Assembly: GCA_024697705.1 (NCBI GenBank)
Contig: JAILFF010000143.1
Location: 1 to 8,456 of the forward strand
Length of the DNA: 8,456 nt
From: Ruminococcus sp.
Lineage (GTDB): Bacteria > Bacillota > Clostridia > Oscillospirales > Ruminococcaceae
Direction of reading: 5' to 3'
The translations under genes were made by a program, and so were the position numbers. Of this stretch, positions 1 through 6,023 are shown one piece after another. The notes under the pieces are model-generated. The model was not told the origin of the DNA and did not search any database. It was given only the letters and a program-made list of their open reading frames with translations. Each line of letters opens with the position of its first letter. Position 1 is the first letter of the stretch.

Positions 1-89
1 TAAAATCGGCAATTTAAGAAAAGCGAACAAAAACGCACAAGCGAATAAATCAGCAAGTCTGTACGGGAACAAGCAAATTGCCGATTTTA
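1..89 (+). repeat. MITE-like ~90-bp element, copy 1
   Basis: The element starts TAAAATCGGCAATTT (1-15) and ends with its perfect reverse complement AAATTGCCGATTTTA (75-89). The interior is A-rich and shares the boxes CAAAAACGCA, AATCAGCA and a GGAAC-like block with copies at 6601-6697 (inverted) and 8301-8394. There is no open reading frame, so it cannot encode its own transposase. The termini are identical in all copies while the interior varies, which fits a non-autonomous mobile repeat or a selected structure. The left edge coincides with the window start, so its true limit and any target duplication cannot be seen. Confidence 0.8.
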
Positions 90-91
90 TA

Positions 92-121
92 TTTGCAAAA
101 TAGCGAAGCGATTTTTGCAAA
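92..121 (+). repeat. Satellite hairpin next to element copy 1
   Basis: TTTGCAAAA (92-100) pairs with TTTTGCAAA (113-121) around the loop TAGCGAAGCGAT. It lies 2 bp outside the terminal repeat of the ~90-bp element. The same loop motif, AGCGAAGCGA, recurs in the hairpin at 6571-6602 with different but still complementary arms, so the pairing itself seems to be maintained. Confidence 0.7.
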
Positions 122-204
122 TCGAAAGCGCAAAGCCCCACTGAAAAGAAAGTGCTGTATCCACAGACCGCTCGTTCGCTCCGCTCACTTCGCACAAAGG
201 AAGG

Positions 205-254
205 CAGCCGCACGCAGTTTGTGCTGGTCGGAAGGATTCACGGGCGTGCGGCTG
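205..254 (+). repeat. Imperfect palindrome in gene-free stretch 1-354
   Basis: CAGCCGCACGC (205-215) pairs with GCGTGCGGCTG (244-254), an 11-bp perfect stem with a 28-nt loop. The loop includes GATTCACGGG, resembling the TTCACGGAC module at 2957-2987 and 6502-6532. The left arm runs into GCACGCAGTTTGTGC (211-225), which looks like a degenerate form of the small palindromes at 8178-8235. No gene is supported in 1-354. Confidence 0.5.
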
Positions 255-263
255 ATTTTAATG

Positions 264-301
264 GGGGCTCTGCCCCATACCCCGCAAGGGGCGGGAGCCC
301 C
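264..301. repeat. GC-rich hairpin downstream of dpaB
   Basis: GGGGCTC (264-270) pairs with GAGCCCC (295-301). Inside it, CCCC-GCAA-GGGG (280-291) forms a stem capped by a GNRA-type tetraloop, competing with an alternative inner stem. It lies just past the end of dpaB on the minus strand and could end that transcript, but only CATTAAAAT follows on that strand, with no proper U run, so the terminator role is weak. A further small stem, TCCGC-TTC-GCGGA followed by TTTCTTTTT, lies at 313-333 on the plus strand. Similar GGGGCTC/GAGCCCC hairpins are common intergenic repeats in gut Clostridia. Confidence 0.5.
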
Positions 302-354
302 TTGACCCCGTTTCCGCTTCGCGGATTTCTTTTTCCGCTTGCTCTTTTAAATGG

Positions 355-948
355 TCATTTATTATTTTGCTGAACGATCATCGGCGAAAGCTGCTTTCCT
401 TCAAGCGCCGCTTCTGCCGCCTGCGGCAAAAGCTCCATATCCGCCGTCAGCGAAAACGGCTTATTGCTCGGATCGTCCATGCCGAACGGCACAAAATAAT
501 AATGCCGCAGCCGCAACAGAGCGCCCATATTCGCGGCGCTCGCCGAAAGCGCGTCGTTCGTCGAAAGCGCAATCAGCACGGGACGCTCGCTGCGCAAGTG
601 ACTTTTCGCACCGAGCGTTACGGGCGTATCGTATATCGCATGAACCAGCTTTCCCATCGTGGTCGCGGTACACGGCGCGATAACGTAGATGTCGAACATT
701 TGCTTCGGTCCTATCGGCTCGGCGGCTTCGAGCGTCAGTATCGCGGGTCTGCCGCAGATGTGTTCGAGCCTGCCTACATTATCAGCCGCCCGCCCGAACC
801 GCGTATCGAGCGACGCGGCGTTGAAAGACATCACGGGAGTCAGCTCCGCGCCCGCCTCTACAAGCTTTTCCGCCTGCGCGAAGGCTTTCGAGAACGTGCA
901 GAACGAGCCGCTGACCGCAAAGCCTATCCTTATCCCTTTAAGTGACAT
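355..948 (-). CDS. dpaB: Dipicolinate synthase subunit B (flavoprotein-like)
   Basis: This 197-residue protein is the second subunit of the spore dipicolinate (DPA) synthase, also called SpoVFB. With DpaA it converts a dihydrodipicolinate-pathway intermediate to DPA in the mother cell during sporulation. Recognition rests on close resemblance along its whole length to the Bacillus protein: the N-terminal LKGIRIGFAVSGSFCTF (3-19), VMSFN (39-43), TRFG (49-52), AEPIGPK (76-82), VIAPCTATTMGKL (89-101), RPVLIALSTNDALS (122-135), PFGMDDPSNKP (154-164) and ELLPQ (172-176). Its length is normal for the family (about 200), and it has the flavoprotein Rossmann-like layout. The ATG at 948 has an AAGGAG ribosome site 8 nt upstream. 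It overlaps the end of dpaA by 11 bp, so the two are surely co-translated. Inference: expression is limited to late sporulation. Confidence 0.95.
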   Translation of the reverse strand: MSLKGIRIGFAVSGSFCTFSKAFAQAEKLVEAGAELTPVMSFNAASLDTRFGRAADNVGRLEHICGRPAILTLEAAEPIGPKQMFDIYVIAPCTATTMGKLVHAIYDTPVTLGAKSHLRSERPVLIALSTNDALSASAANMGALLRLRHYYFVPFGMDDPSNKPFSLTADMELLPQAAEAALEGKQLSPMIVQQNNK

Positions 949-1819
949 TTCTGCTGCTCCTTTCCTTGTAAATATTCATGACCGTATCGGCAATGATATG
1001 CCCCGCGGTCACGGGAGCGCATTTGCCGGGAAGCGAAAGCGCGTGAACGGAACGGCGCGAAAGACTCCTGCAAGCCGCGAAGTCAATTCCTCCCGGCTTT
1101 GACGCAAGGTCGATAAGCAGACAGTCGGGGCAGGTGCGGCTTATCGCATCAGCCGTCACGATGAGCGCGGGAACGGTGTTTACTATCGTGAGAAACTCCC
1201 CCGCCCGCCGCGGCAGCTCCGAGATATGGTGGGCGGACAGACCAAGCGTTTCGGCTTCGGCAAGCGCGGTAAGGCTTCTCGCGAAGATGGTTACGTGCGC
1301 TCCCGCCGCCGAAAAAAGCTTGGCGCAAGCCTTCGCGACGTGTCCCCAGCCCGTGACGGCGATGTTCATGCCGTTCACCGTTTCGGAACATTCGTTCATT
1401 ATGATGGCAAGCGTACCCTCAGCGGTGGGGACGGCGTTTTTCACGGCAAGCTCGGGGCGGCGCATAAGGTCGGCGGTGTCGAAGCCCAGCGAATTGAAAA
1501 ACTCTATCATAACGGTAGGCATTTTTCCGCCGGTGACGAGAGCGCCTTTTTTCAGCGCTCCCACAAGCATACCGCAGGTGAGGTCGCCGCACGCGGGAAC
1601 GGTAAGCCCCGTGCCGCAGGGCGTGGGCAGAAGAAGTATATCAGCCTCGTGATCGAGCTCGTCGGGCGAAGCGGCAGTCCGCATCTCGGTGCCGCAGTCT
1701 GTCATGCAGAGTATCACTTCCGCTCCGTAAACGGATTTGAGCCTTTCGGCAGCATATATCTGACGTTTATCCGAGCCGGTACAAAGGATCGTAGGTCTGT
1801 AAATATTTTCGCCGCACAT
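938..1819 (-). CDS. dpaA: Dipicolinate synthase subunit A
   Basis: This is the NAD(P)-binding subunit of DPA synthase (SpoVFA), 293 residues with the start chosen here. Visible landmarks are the N-terminal PTILCTGSDKRQ (9-20), the catalytic-domain signature LLLPTPCGTGL (62-72), a Rossmann nucleotide loop TGWGHVAKACAKLF (156-169), IDLASKPGG (236-244) and the C-terminal ALSLPGKCAPVTAG (260-273), all characteristic of the family. A longer reading from TTG at 1837 adds six residues. I prefer the ATG at 1819 because GAAAGGAG (1828-1835) sits at ideal spacing in front of it and would otherwise lie inside the gene. It is first in a two-gene operon with dpaB. The aspartokinase, asd and dapA genes that follow spoVF in Bacillus subtilis are absent on this side. 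Confidence 0.95.
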   Translation of the reverse strand: MCGENIYRPTILCTGSDKRQIYAAERLKSVYGAEVILCMTDCGTEMRTAASPDELDHEADILLLPTPCGTGLTVPACGDLTCGMLVGALKKGALVTGGKMPTVMIEFFNSLGFDTADLMRRPELAVKNAVPTAEGTLAIIMNECSETVNGMNIAVTGWGHVAKACAKLFSAAGAHVTIFARSLTALAEAETLGLSAHHISELPRRAGEFLTIVNTVPALIVTADAISRTCPDCLLIDLASKPGGIDFAACRSLSRRSVHALSLPGKCAPVTAGHIIADTVMNIYKERSSRNVT

Positions 1820-1827
1820 GGCGTTCG

Positions 1828-1835
1828 CTCCTTTC
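1828..1835 (-). promoter_or_regulatory. Ribosome binding site that fixes the dpaA start
   Basis: On the minus strand GAAAGGAG lies 8 nt before the ATG at 1819. It overlaps the alternative upstream TTG start (1837), which therefore has no usable site of its own. Confidence 0.8.
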
Positions 1836-1878
1836 AAGGGTTTCCCGGCTAATACGCGGGTAGATGGTTAAACAGATC

Positions 1879-1902
1879 GACCTGTTGATAACGGGTCTTT
1901 TT
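1879..1902 (+). terminator. Terminator-like hairpin in the dpaA/tyrA divergent region
   Basis: GACCTGTT (1879-1886) pairs with AACGGGTC (1890-1897), with one T-G wobble and a GAT loop, followed by TTTTT. Read on the plus strand it has the form of a small intrinsic terminator, yet no plus-strand gene lies upstream. Read on the minus strand it would fold near the start of the dpaA leader. It may block antisense transcription into the region or stabilise the dpaA messenger; which is unknown. Confidence 0.4.
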
Positions 1903-1930
1903 CATTATATGCGGCTTTTATTATATTTGT
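1903..1930 (-). promoter_or_regulatory. Candidate dpaAB promoter
   Basis: On the minus strand CATATAATG (1911-1903) lies 17 nt after an AC dinucleotide (1930-1929). This is close to the sigma-K pattern AC-N16/17-CATANNNTA but lacks the final A. The same bases contain a perfect sigma-A TATAAT with a poor -35 (TACACA, 18-bp spacer). Because spoVF is controlled by sigma-K in Bacillus, a mother-cell sigma is a reasonable guess, but the sequence does not decide it. Confidence 0.4.
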
Positions 1931-1950
1931 GTAAATAAAAGTCAATGCTA

Positions 1951-1979
1951 TTGACAAGCGCGGGTTTTAGTGATATACT
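1951..1979 (+). promoter_or_regulatory. Sigma-A promoter of tyrA
   Basis: TTGACA (1951-1956), a 17-bp spacer and TATACT (1974-1979) form a near-consensus housekeeping promoter. Transcription should start near 1986, leaving a leader of about 47 nt that holds AAAGGAG (2017-2023), 9 nt before the tyrA ATG. Confidence 0.85.
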
Positions 1980-2032
1980 TTAATAGATAAAATCATTAAA
2001 ATATCACGCAGATCATAAAGGAGCATCGGAGT

Positions 2033-2869
2033 ATGAAAATTGCAATAATCGGACTGGGACTTATAGGCGGCTCGCTCGCGAAGGCGATAAAGAAGAACAC
2101 CGACGACATGGTGTGCGGCATCGACATTTCAAGCACGACAAGGGCGGCGGCGCTCGCTGAGGAAGCCGTTGACACGATCATCGAGCCCGCACAGCTCTGC
2201 ACCTGCGATATTTCGATAGTGGCGCTTCACCCGAACGAGACTATCGAATATATCCTTGAACACAAGAACGACTTCAAGCCGGGCAGCATCGTTATCGACT
2301 GCTGCGGCGTAAAGCAGGCGATAGTCGAAGCGGTGGAGACTGCTCTCGACGAGTGCGGCGTGAGGTTTCTGGGCTGTCACCCGATGGCGGGACGCGAGTT
2401 TTCGGGCTTTGCCTACTCGCTCGACAACCTGTTTGAGAAAGCAAGCTTTATCATGACCCCGACCGACAACACCAAAATGAGCGCCGTTAAGGAGATATCG
2501 TCGTTTGCGTACAAGATAGGCTTTGCGAAGTGTGTTGTATCGTCGCCGACGGAGCATGACGAGATAATCGCGCTGACGTCGCAGCTGGCGCACGTTGTTT
2601 CGAGCGCGTACATCAAGAGCCCGACGGTTGACAAGAAGTCGGGATTCTCGGCGGGCAGCTTCAAAGACATGACCCGCGTGGCGTATCTGAACGCCGATAT
2701 GTGGACGACGCTTTTCCTAATGAACAGCCGTGCTCTGACGAACGAGCTTGATATGATAATCAAGCACCTGACGGAGTACCGCAACAGTATTGCCGATGGC
2801 GACGCGGAGACGCTTCACAGGCTGCTTGAAGAGGGCGCCGAACTGAAAGAGAAGAGCAACAGAACATAA
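2033..2869 (+). CDS. tyrA: Prephenate dehydrogenase (tyrosine biosynthesis)
   Basis: The enzyme oxidatively decarboxylates prephenate to 4-hydroxyphenylpyruvate with NAD(P)+, the committed step to tyrosine. The 278-residue protein begins with a dinucleotide-binding GLGLIGGS (7-14) and an acidic residue D31 at the end of the second strand, suggesting NAD preference. It continues with the family hallmarks GCHPMAGRE (114-122), EHDEIIALTSQLAHVVSSAY (174-193) with the active-site region His187, and the helical-domain block GSFKDMTRVA (208-217). It ends after the helical dimerisation domain and lacks the C-terminal ACT regulatory domain found in the ~370-residue Bacillus enzyme. Feedback control by tyrosine through ACT is therefore not expected. 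It has its own promoter, stands divergent to dpaAB, and no other aromatic-pathway gene is nearby. Confidence 0.93.
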   Translation: MKIAIIGLGLIGGSLAKAIKKNTDDMVCGIDISSTTRAAALAEEAVDTIIEPAQLCTCDISIVALHPNETIEYILEHKNDFKPGSIVIDCCGVKQAIVEAVETALDECGVRFLGCHPMAGREFSGFAYSLDNLFEKASFIMTPTDNTKMSAVKEISSFAYKIGFAKCVVSSPTEHDEIIALTSQLAHVVSSAYIKSPTVDKKSGFSAGSFKDMTRVAYLNADMWTTLFLMNSRALTNELDMIIKHLTEYRNSIADGDAETLHRLLEEGAELKEKSNRT

Positions 2870-2905
2870 AAAGATAAAAGATAGAAGATAAGAGATAAAA
2901 GATAT
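2870..2905 (+). repeat. AGATAA tract after tyrA
   Basis: A purine-rich run of AGATAAAAGATA-type units begins directly after the tyrA stop codon. The 20-bp string at 2886-2905 recurs exactly, inverted, at 6824-6843, and 19 bp of it recur at 3968-3986. It opens a gene-free stretch of about 390 bp (2870-3261) made up of repeat modules, a terminator and a promoter. Confidence 0.75.
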
Positions 2906-2910
2906 TTGAC

Positions 2911-2928
2911 TGCAAATCGAAAGCGCAA
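2911..2928 (+). repeat. 18-bp tail module shared with the window start
   Basis: TGCAAATCGAAAGCGCAA is identical to bases 116-133, where it follows the satellite hairpin of element copy 1. The bases just before it, ATATTTGAC (2903-2911), resemble the left edge of that hairpin (90-96), as though the hairpin interior had been deleted here. Confidence 0.7.
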
Positions 2929-2956
2929 GGGCTGAGATTTTTTGTACGGTCGGGAT

Positions 2957-2987
2957 AATTCACGGACGAGCAATGCGCGCCACTACA
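2957..2987 (+). repeat. 31-bp intergenic repeat, copy A
   Basis: This begins AATTCACGGACGAGCAATGC and ends CACTACA. It matches the reverse complement of 6502-6532 at 29 of 31 positions. The core GAGCAATGCGCGC is a small palindrome. Modules of this kind are common between genes in gut Clostridia. Confidence 0.75.
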
Positions 2988-3040
2988 ATATTGGCTTTGC
3001 GAAAAAAGCAGATTTGCGTTGTAATTTTGTCCCGTATAGA

Positions 3041-3070
3041 CACAGGTCGGGGCAAGCCACGACCCTACAT
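3041..3070 (+). repeat. GGTCG...CGACC intergenic repeat
   Basis: GGTCG (3045-3049) pairs with CGACC (3060-3064) around GGGCAAGCCA, followed by CTACAT. It ends in the same CCCTACA-type edge as the 31-bp repeat, so both may belong to one superfamily of small intergenic palindromes. Confidence 0.55.
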
Positions 3071-3108
3071 ATCAAGTGAGCGGAATACAATAAATCAAAT
3101 ATCGGAAA

Positions 3109-3140
3109 AAAGCCATGTGCCCTGTCAGGTGCATGGCTTT
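3109..3140 (+). terminator. Bidirectional hairpin terminator between tyrA and the zinc-ribbon gene
   Basis: AAAGCCATGTGCC (3109-3121) pairs with GGTGCATGGCTTT (3128-3140), two of the pairs being G-T, around the loop CTGTCA. T-rich bases (TTTCATATTT) follow on the plus strand and TTTTTT on the minus strand. It most plausibly ends the tyrA transcript and separates it from the next promoter. Confidence 0.75.
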
Positions 3141-3173
3141 CATATTTAACATATATAAATCATACAAAAGCAC

Positions 3174-3202
3174 TTGTATTATCGGCGCGGCTGTGGTATA
3201 AT
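3174..3202 (+). promoter_or_regulatory. Sigma-A promoter of the zinc-ribbon gene
   Basis: A perfect TATAAT (3197-3202) lies 17 bp after TTGTAT (3174-3179). The -35 keeps only the TTG, which TGTGG just before the -10 may offset. The leader is about 50 nt, and AAAGGAG at 3242-3248 lies a rather long 13 nt before the ATG. Confidence 0.65.
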
Positions 3203-3261
3203 GATAAAAGAACACCGCGGACGTTACTATCTTACCCGAAAAAAGGAGACAAAAAATAACC

Positions 3262-3966
3262 ATGATTTGCGAAAAATGCGGCGAGGAGCTTGGAAACAGT
3301 TTCAGATATTGCAGAGTGTGCGGAACGCCTGTTCCCTCTGCCGATTCGTCCGACGATAAAAAGGCGCTGCTGCTTGCGGGCGCGGAGAATATCGCGGGCG
3401 CGGAAAAATTCTTTATCGACCCGAACGAGCGCCTTGTCGGGGTGCTCGGAAAGGACTATCTGCTCGGATATCTCGGCGGAAAGGGTCTGCGGCGTGGATT
3501 TGTCGCCGTTACCGACAGGCGCGTTTATCAGAAGGGCAAGGCTTACGTTCAGCGTGCGGGAAGAATGAGCCTGCTTCGCGCTAAAGGCTCCGCCGTCATC
3601 GACCTTGCCGACGTGACGGGAACAAGGATATTCAGCTCGTCGAATCTGCCGCGTTTGATTCTTTGCGTGCTGTTTTTTGTCGCAGCCGCGGGCGCGGGGG
3701 TAATCGCCTTCGCGGGGTACAACACAAGGCTTTTCTGCTATATCGCGGGAGTACTGCTTCTGCTGTCGGCGGTGTGTCTGCTCGGGTATCTTGTATCTCG
3801 GCGCGGGCTTATCACGATAACGTACAAAAGCGGCGGGGTCTCGCTCGACCGCAAGTGGTTCCGCAAGGAGGAATTCTACGAATTTCAGCGGCAGCTCTAT
3901 CTCGCGAAGGATATCCTTATCGAGGGATATATGAATACGCCATACGGCGGGGACTCAAGGAGATAA
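3262..3966 (+). CDS. Zinc-ribbon, PH-like two-helix membrane protein of unknown function
   Basis: I do not recognise a named gene. The 234-residue protein opens with a zinc ribbon of four cysteines, C3-x2-C6 and C17-x2-C20. A polar linker (22-45) follows, then a beta-rich stretch with GYLGGKGLRRGFVAVTDRRVYQ (69-90), reminiscent of bacterial PH-like domains that carry a 'VTDRRV' turn. Two hydrophobic helices (about 131-152 and 157-178) form a short hairpin through the membrane, after which LITITYKSGGVSLDR (183-197) and an amphipathic end look like the closing strands and helix of the same PH-like fold. The helices would thus sit inside the domain. The zinc ribbon should be cytoplasmic. It stands alone with its own promoter. 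Its stop codon lies inside an AGATAA repeat. A membrane sensor or scaffold role is only a guess. Confidence 0.8.
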   Translation: MICEKCGEELGNSFRYCRVCGTPVPSADSSDDKKALLLAGAENIAGAEKFFIDPNERLVGVLGKDYLLGYLGGKGLRRGFVAVTDRRVYQKGKAYVQRAGRMSLLRAKGSAVIDLADVTGTRIFSSSNLPRLILCVLFFVAAAGAGVIAFAGYNTRLFCYIAGVLLLLSAVCLLGYLVSRRGLITITYKSGGVSLDRKWFRKEEFYEFQRQLYLAKDILIEGYMNTPYGGDSRR

Positions 3967-3988
3967 AAGATAAGAGATAAAAGATAAG
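3960..3988 (+). repeat. AGATAA tract supplying the stop of the zinc-ribbon gene
   Basis: Bases 3961-3966 (AGATAA) are the last sense codon and stop of the zinc-ribbon gene and also the first unit of the tract. 3968-3986 matches tracts at 2886-2904 and, inverted, 6825-6843. The repeat seems to have arrived at the gene edge and set its end. The rest of the 162-bp gap to the next gene has only a weak CCCGG/CCGGG stem (4004-4008/4041-4045) and a promoter. Confidence 0.7.
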
Positions 3989-4063
3989 CTCAAAGCCCAC
4001 GTTCCCGGTAAAGTGAGGACAAACCGAAAAAAATTGCTCTCCGGGTTTTATTCAAAAAAACAC

Positions 4064-4092
4064 TTGAAAACGGCGGGTATTTATGATATAAT
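4064..4092 (+). promoter_or_regulatory. Sigma-A promoter of the DUF1385-prmC-GNAT operon
   Basis: TTGAAA (4064-4069), a 17-bp spacer and TATAAT (4087-4092). Transcription should begin near 4099, about 30 nt before the first ATG of the DUF1385 gene. Confidence 0.85.
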
Positions 4093-4128
4093 TATTTTAG
4101 CTGACTTTATCGGAGCAATATATAACTG

Positions 4129-5124
4129 ATGAAACATAGAAACGGAAGTGTAATATTAATGGCGGAAAGCAATACGAACAACAGTTGCAGATTTAAGACG
4201 AAGATCGGCGGTCAGGCGGTCATTGAGGGCGTTATGATGAGGGGACCGCAGAAAATGGCGATGGCTTGCCGTCTGCCCGACGGTACGATAGATATCGACG
4301 AATGGGATATCGGCAGCAAAAACGGTACTCCCTGGTACAGAAAAACGCCGTTCGTGCGCGGGATATTCAACTTCATCACCTCGATGATCGACGGCTACAA
4401 ATGCCTGAGCAAGTCCGCCGACAAGCAAATGACCGACGACGACGATGAAGAGCCCTCGAAATTTGAAAAATGGCTCGATGACAAGTTCGGCGACAAGCTG
4501 ATGCCCGTTATCACTACTTTTTCGATGATAATAGGCGTGCTGCTGGCGGTCGGACTGTTCGTTTATTTCCCCGTAATAATCGTCGGGCTTATCGAAAAGC
4601 TGACGGGCGAGCTCGGTTCGGTGCCGAAGAATATCATCGAGGGACTTATAAAGATCGCCATATTTATCGGCTACACGGCTCTTACCTCGAAAATGCCCGA
4701 CATCGCAGAGACCTACGAATATCACGGCGCGGAGCATAAGACCATCGCCTGCTACGAGGGCGGCGAGGAGCTTACCCCCGAAAACGTCAAAAAATACACG
4801 CGCTTTCACCCGCGCTGCGGAACGAGCTTTATCTTCCTTGTGCTGTTCATCAGTATTTTTGTAACGTCGGTGTTCGGTGTGCCGTGGGATTCCAAGCTGC
4901 TGCGCGTCGGCTTCAAGCTGCTGCTGATACCGATAGTTACGGGCATTGCTTACGAAGCCATCATGATCGCGGGCAAGTTCGACAATGTATTCACAAGGAT
5001 AATTTCCGCACCGGGACTGTGGATCCAGCGCATCACAACGAGTGAACCCACCACCGAAGAGATAGAATGTGCGATAGCTGCGATGAAGGCGGTCATACCC
5101 GAGGACGGTGAGGATAAATGGTAA
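4129..5124 (+). CDS. DUF1385 (YqhQ-like) membrane protein
   Basis: This member of the conserved DUF1385 family has 331 residues and no function I can assign. The signatures are unmistakable: KIGGQAVIEGVMMRGPQKMA (25-44), EYHGAEHKTIACYE (197-210) and RFHPRCGTSFIFLV (225-238), the last two rich in His and Cys that could bind metal. Hydrophobic segments lie at about 126-154, 171-186, 232-251 and 260-281, with an acidic cytoplasmic-looking insert DDDDEE (103-108). The ATG at 4129 has GGAG 13 nt upstream. ATG 4159 has GGAAG 10 nt upstream and begins ten residues later, nearer the conserved block; either could be right. It is followed by prmC with a 7-bp overlap, the usual Firmicutes pairing, usually with rpmE before and prfA after, both absent here. 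Confidence 0.9.
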   Translation: MKHRNGSVILMAESNTNNSCRFKTKIGGQAVIEGVMMRGPQKMAMACRLPDGTIDIDEWDIGSKNGTPWYRKTPFVRGIFNFITSMIDGYKCLSKSADKQMTDDDDEEPSKFEKWLDDKFGDKLMPVITTFSMIIGVLLAVGLFVYFPVIIVGLIEKLTGELGSVPKNIIEGLIKIAIFIGYTALTSKMPDIAETYEYHGAEHKTIACYEGGEELTPENVKKYTRFHPRCGTSFIFLVLFISIFVTSVFGVPWDSKLLRVGFKLLLIPIVTGIAYEAIMIAGKFDNVFTRIISAPGLWIQRITTSEPTTEEIECAIAAMKAVIPEDGEDKW

Positions 5125-6023
5125 ATTACACCTATAACGATATTATACTGAGCCTTGAAAGCAAGCTCTCGGGCGCGGGTATCACGAATTCGCACTGGGA
5201 AGCAAGAGAGCTTGCGGGCTGTGCGCTCGGGTTCAACTGCCGCGGCAGATTCGACGGCGGAAAGCTCGCCGACCCCGCTCAGGTGAAAGCCTGCGCCATG
5301 CTGCTTGCCCGCCGCATGAGGGGCGAGCCGCTGCAATACATAATCGGCGAATGGGATTTCTGCGGCGAGAGCTTCGACGTTGGTCCGGGCGTTCTGATAC
5401 CGCGTTCCGACACCGAAACGCTCATCGACGAGGCGGTCAAAGCCATGAAGGGCTGCTCCGATCTCACCGTCGCCGACCTCTGCGCGGGTACGGGCTGCAT
5501 CGGCATCACGCTGGCGCGTCTGCTCGACTGCGCACAGGTGTTCTGCCTTGAAAAGCACGAAGCCGCCTTTGATTATCTGACAAAGAACATCAAGCGGCGG
5601 GAAAGTCTCTGCAAGCCGATACAGGCGGACGTGCTCGACCCCGAGTCGCTGATATTCGTGCCGATGTGCGACCTTATCATCTCGAACCCGCCGTACATCA
5701 ACGCGGAGGACATGAAAAAGCTGCAAAAGGAAGTGACCTTCGAGCCGCGTGAAGCGCTTGACGGCGGCGAGGACGGCTTTGATTTTTACCGCGGGATAAC
5801 TCGCCTTTGGAAGAAAAAGCTCAAGCCCGGCGGCGTGATGATCTTCGAGATCGGCGCGGGTCAGGAGGACGAGGTCATGGAGATCATGATAACATCGGGA
5901 CTTAAAGACGTTCGCGTAAGGCGCGATATGGCGGGGATAAACCGCTGCGTTATCGGTAAAAACATCGTTCAGGAGAACGTTAATCTCTACGAGCAGCTTG
6001 ACAAGAACGGGAGCGGCTTATGA
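5118..6023 (+). CDS. prmC: Release factor glutamine methyltransferase
   Basis: PrmC (HemK) uses S-adenosylmethionine to methylate the glutamine of the GGQ motif in peptide chain release factors, raising termination efficiency. The 301-residue protein has the helical release-factor-binding N-terminal domain ending in GEPLQYIIGEWDFCGESFDV (69-88). A linker, VLIPRSDTETLID (92-104), has Ser-Asp where many homologues read Pro-Glu. The SAM-binding motif VADLCAGTGCIGITLA (118-133) follows, then the catalytic NPPY (190-193) in DLIISNPPYI and the late block PGGVMIFEIGAGQ (237-249). All catalytic landmarks are present. It overlaps the DUF1385 stop by 7 bp with GGTGAGG just upstream, and its own stop overlaps the next start (ATGA), indicating translational coupling across three genes. 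Its substrate gene prfA is not next to it. Confidence 0.95.
   Translation: MVNYTYNDIILSLESKLSGAGITNSHWEARELAGCALGFNCRGRFDGGKLADPAQVKACAMLLARRMRGEPLQYIIGEWDFCGESFDVGPGVLIPRSDTETLIDEAVKAMKGCSDLTVADLCAGTGCIGITLARLLDCAQVFCLEKHEAAFDYLTKNIKRRESLCKPIQADVLDPESLIFVPMCDLIISNPPYINAEDMKKLQKEVTFEPREALDGGEDGFDFYRGITRLWKKKLKPGGVMIFEIGAGQEDEVMEIMITSGLKDVRVRRDMAGINRCVIGKNIVQENVNLYEQLDKNGSGL

Noticed and set aside
78..373. Short open frames over the left repeat region
   Set aside because: They run through hairpins and repeat modules, lack ribosome sites and translate to compositionally odd peptides.
367..945. Long open frame on the plus strand opposite dpaB
   Set aside because: It mirrors dpaB codon for codon, has an arginine-rich, low-complexity translation and no ribosome site; dpaB on the other strand matches a known family end to end.
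1226..1852. Open frames on the plus strand opposite dpaA (also 1134-1652)
   Set aside because: Antisense shadows of a GC-rich gene with no recognisable domain.
1820..2032. Riboswitch or T-box leader for tyrA
   Set aside because: The tyrA leader is only about 47 nt from the predicted start, with no conserved T-box motif or terminator/antiterminator pair.
4950..5726. 258-codon minus-strand open frame opposite DUF1385/prmC
   Set aside because: Spans two clear genes on the plus strand, its translation has no family features and no ribosome site was seen.
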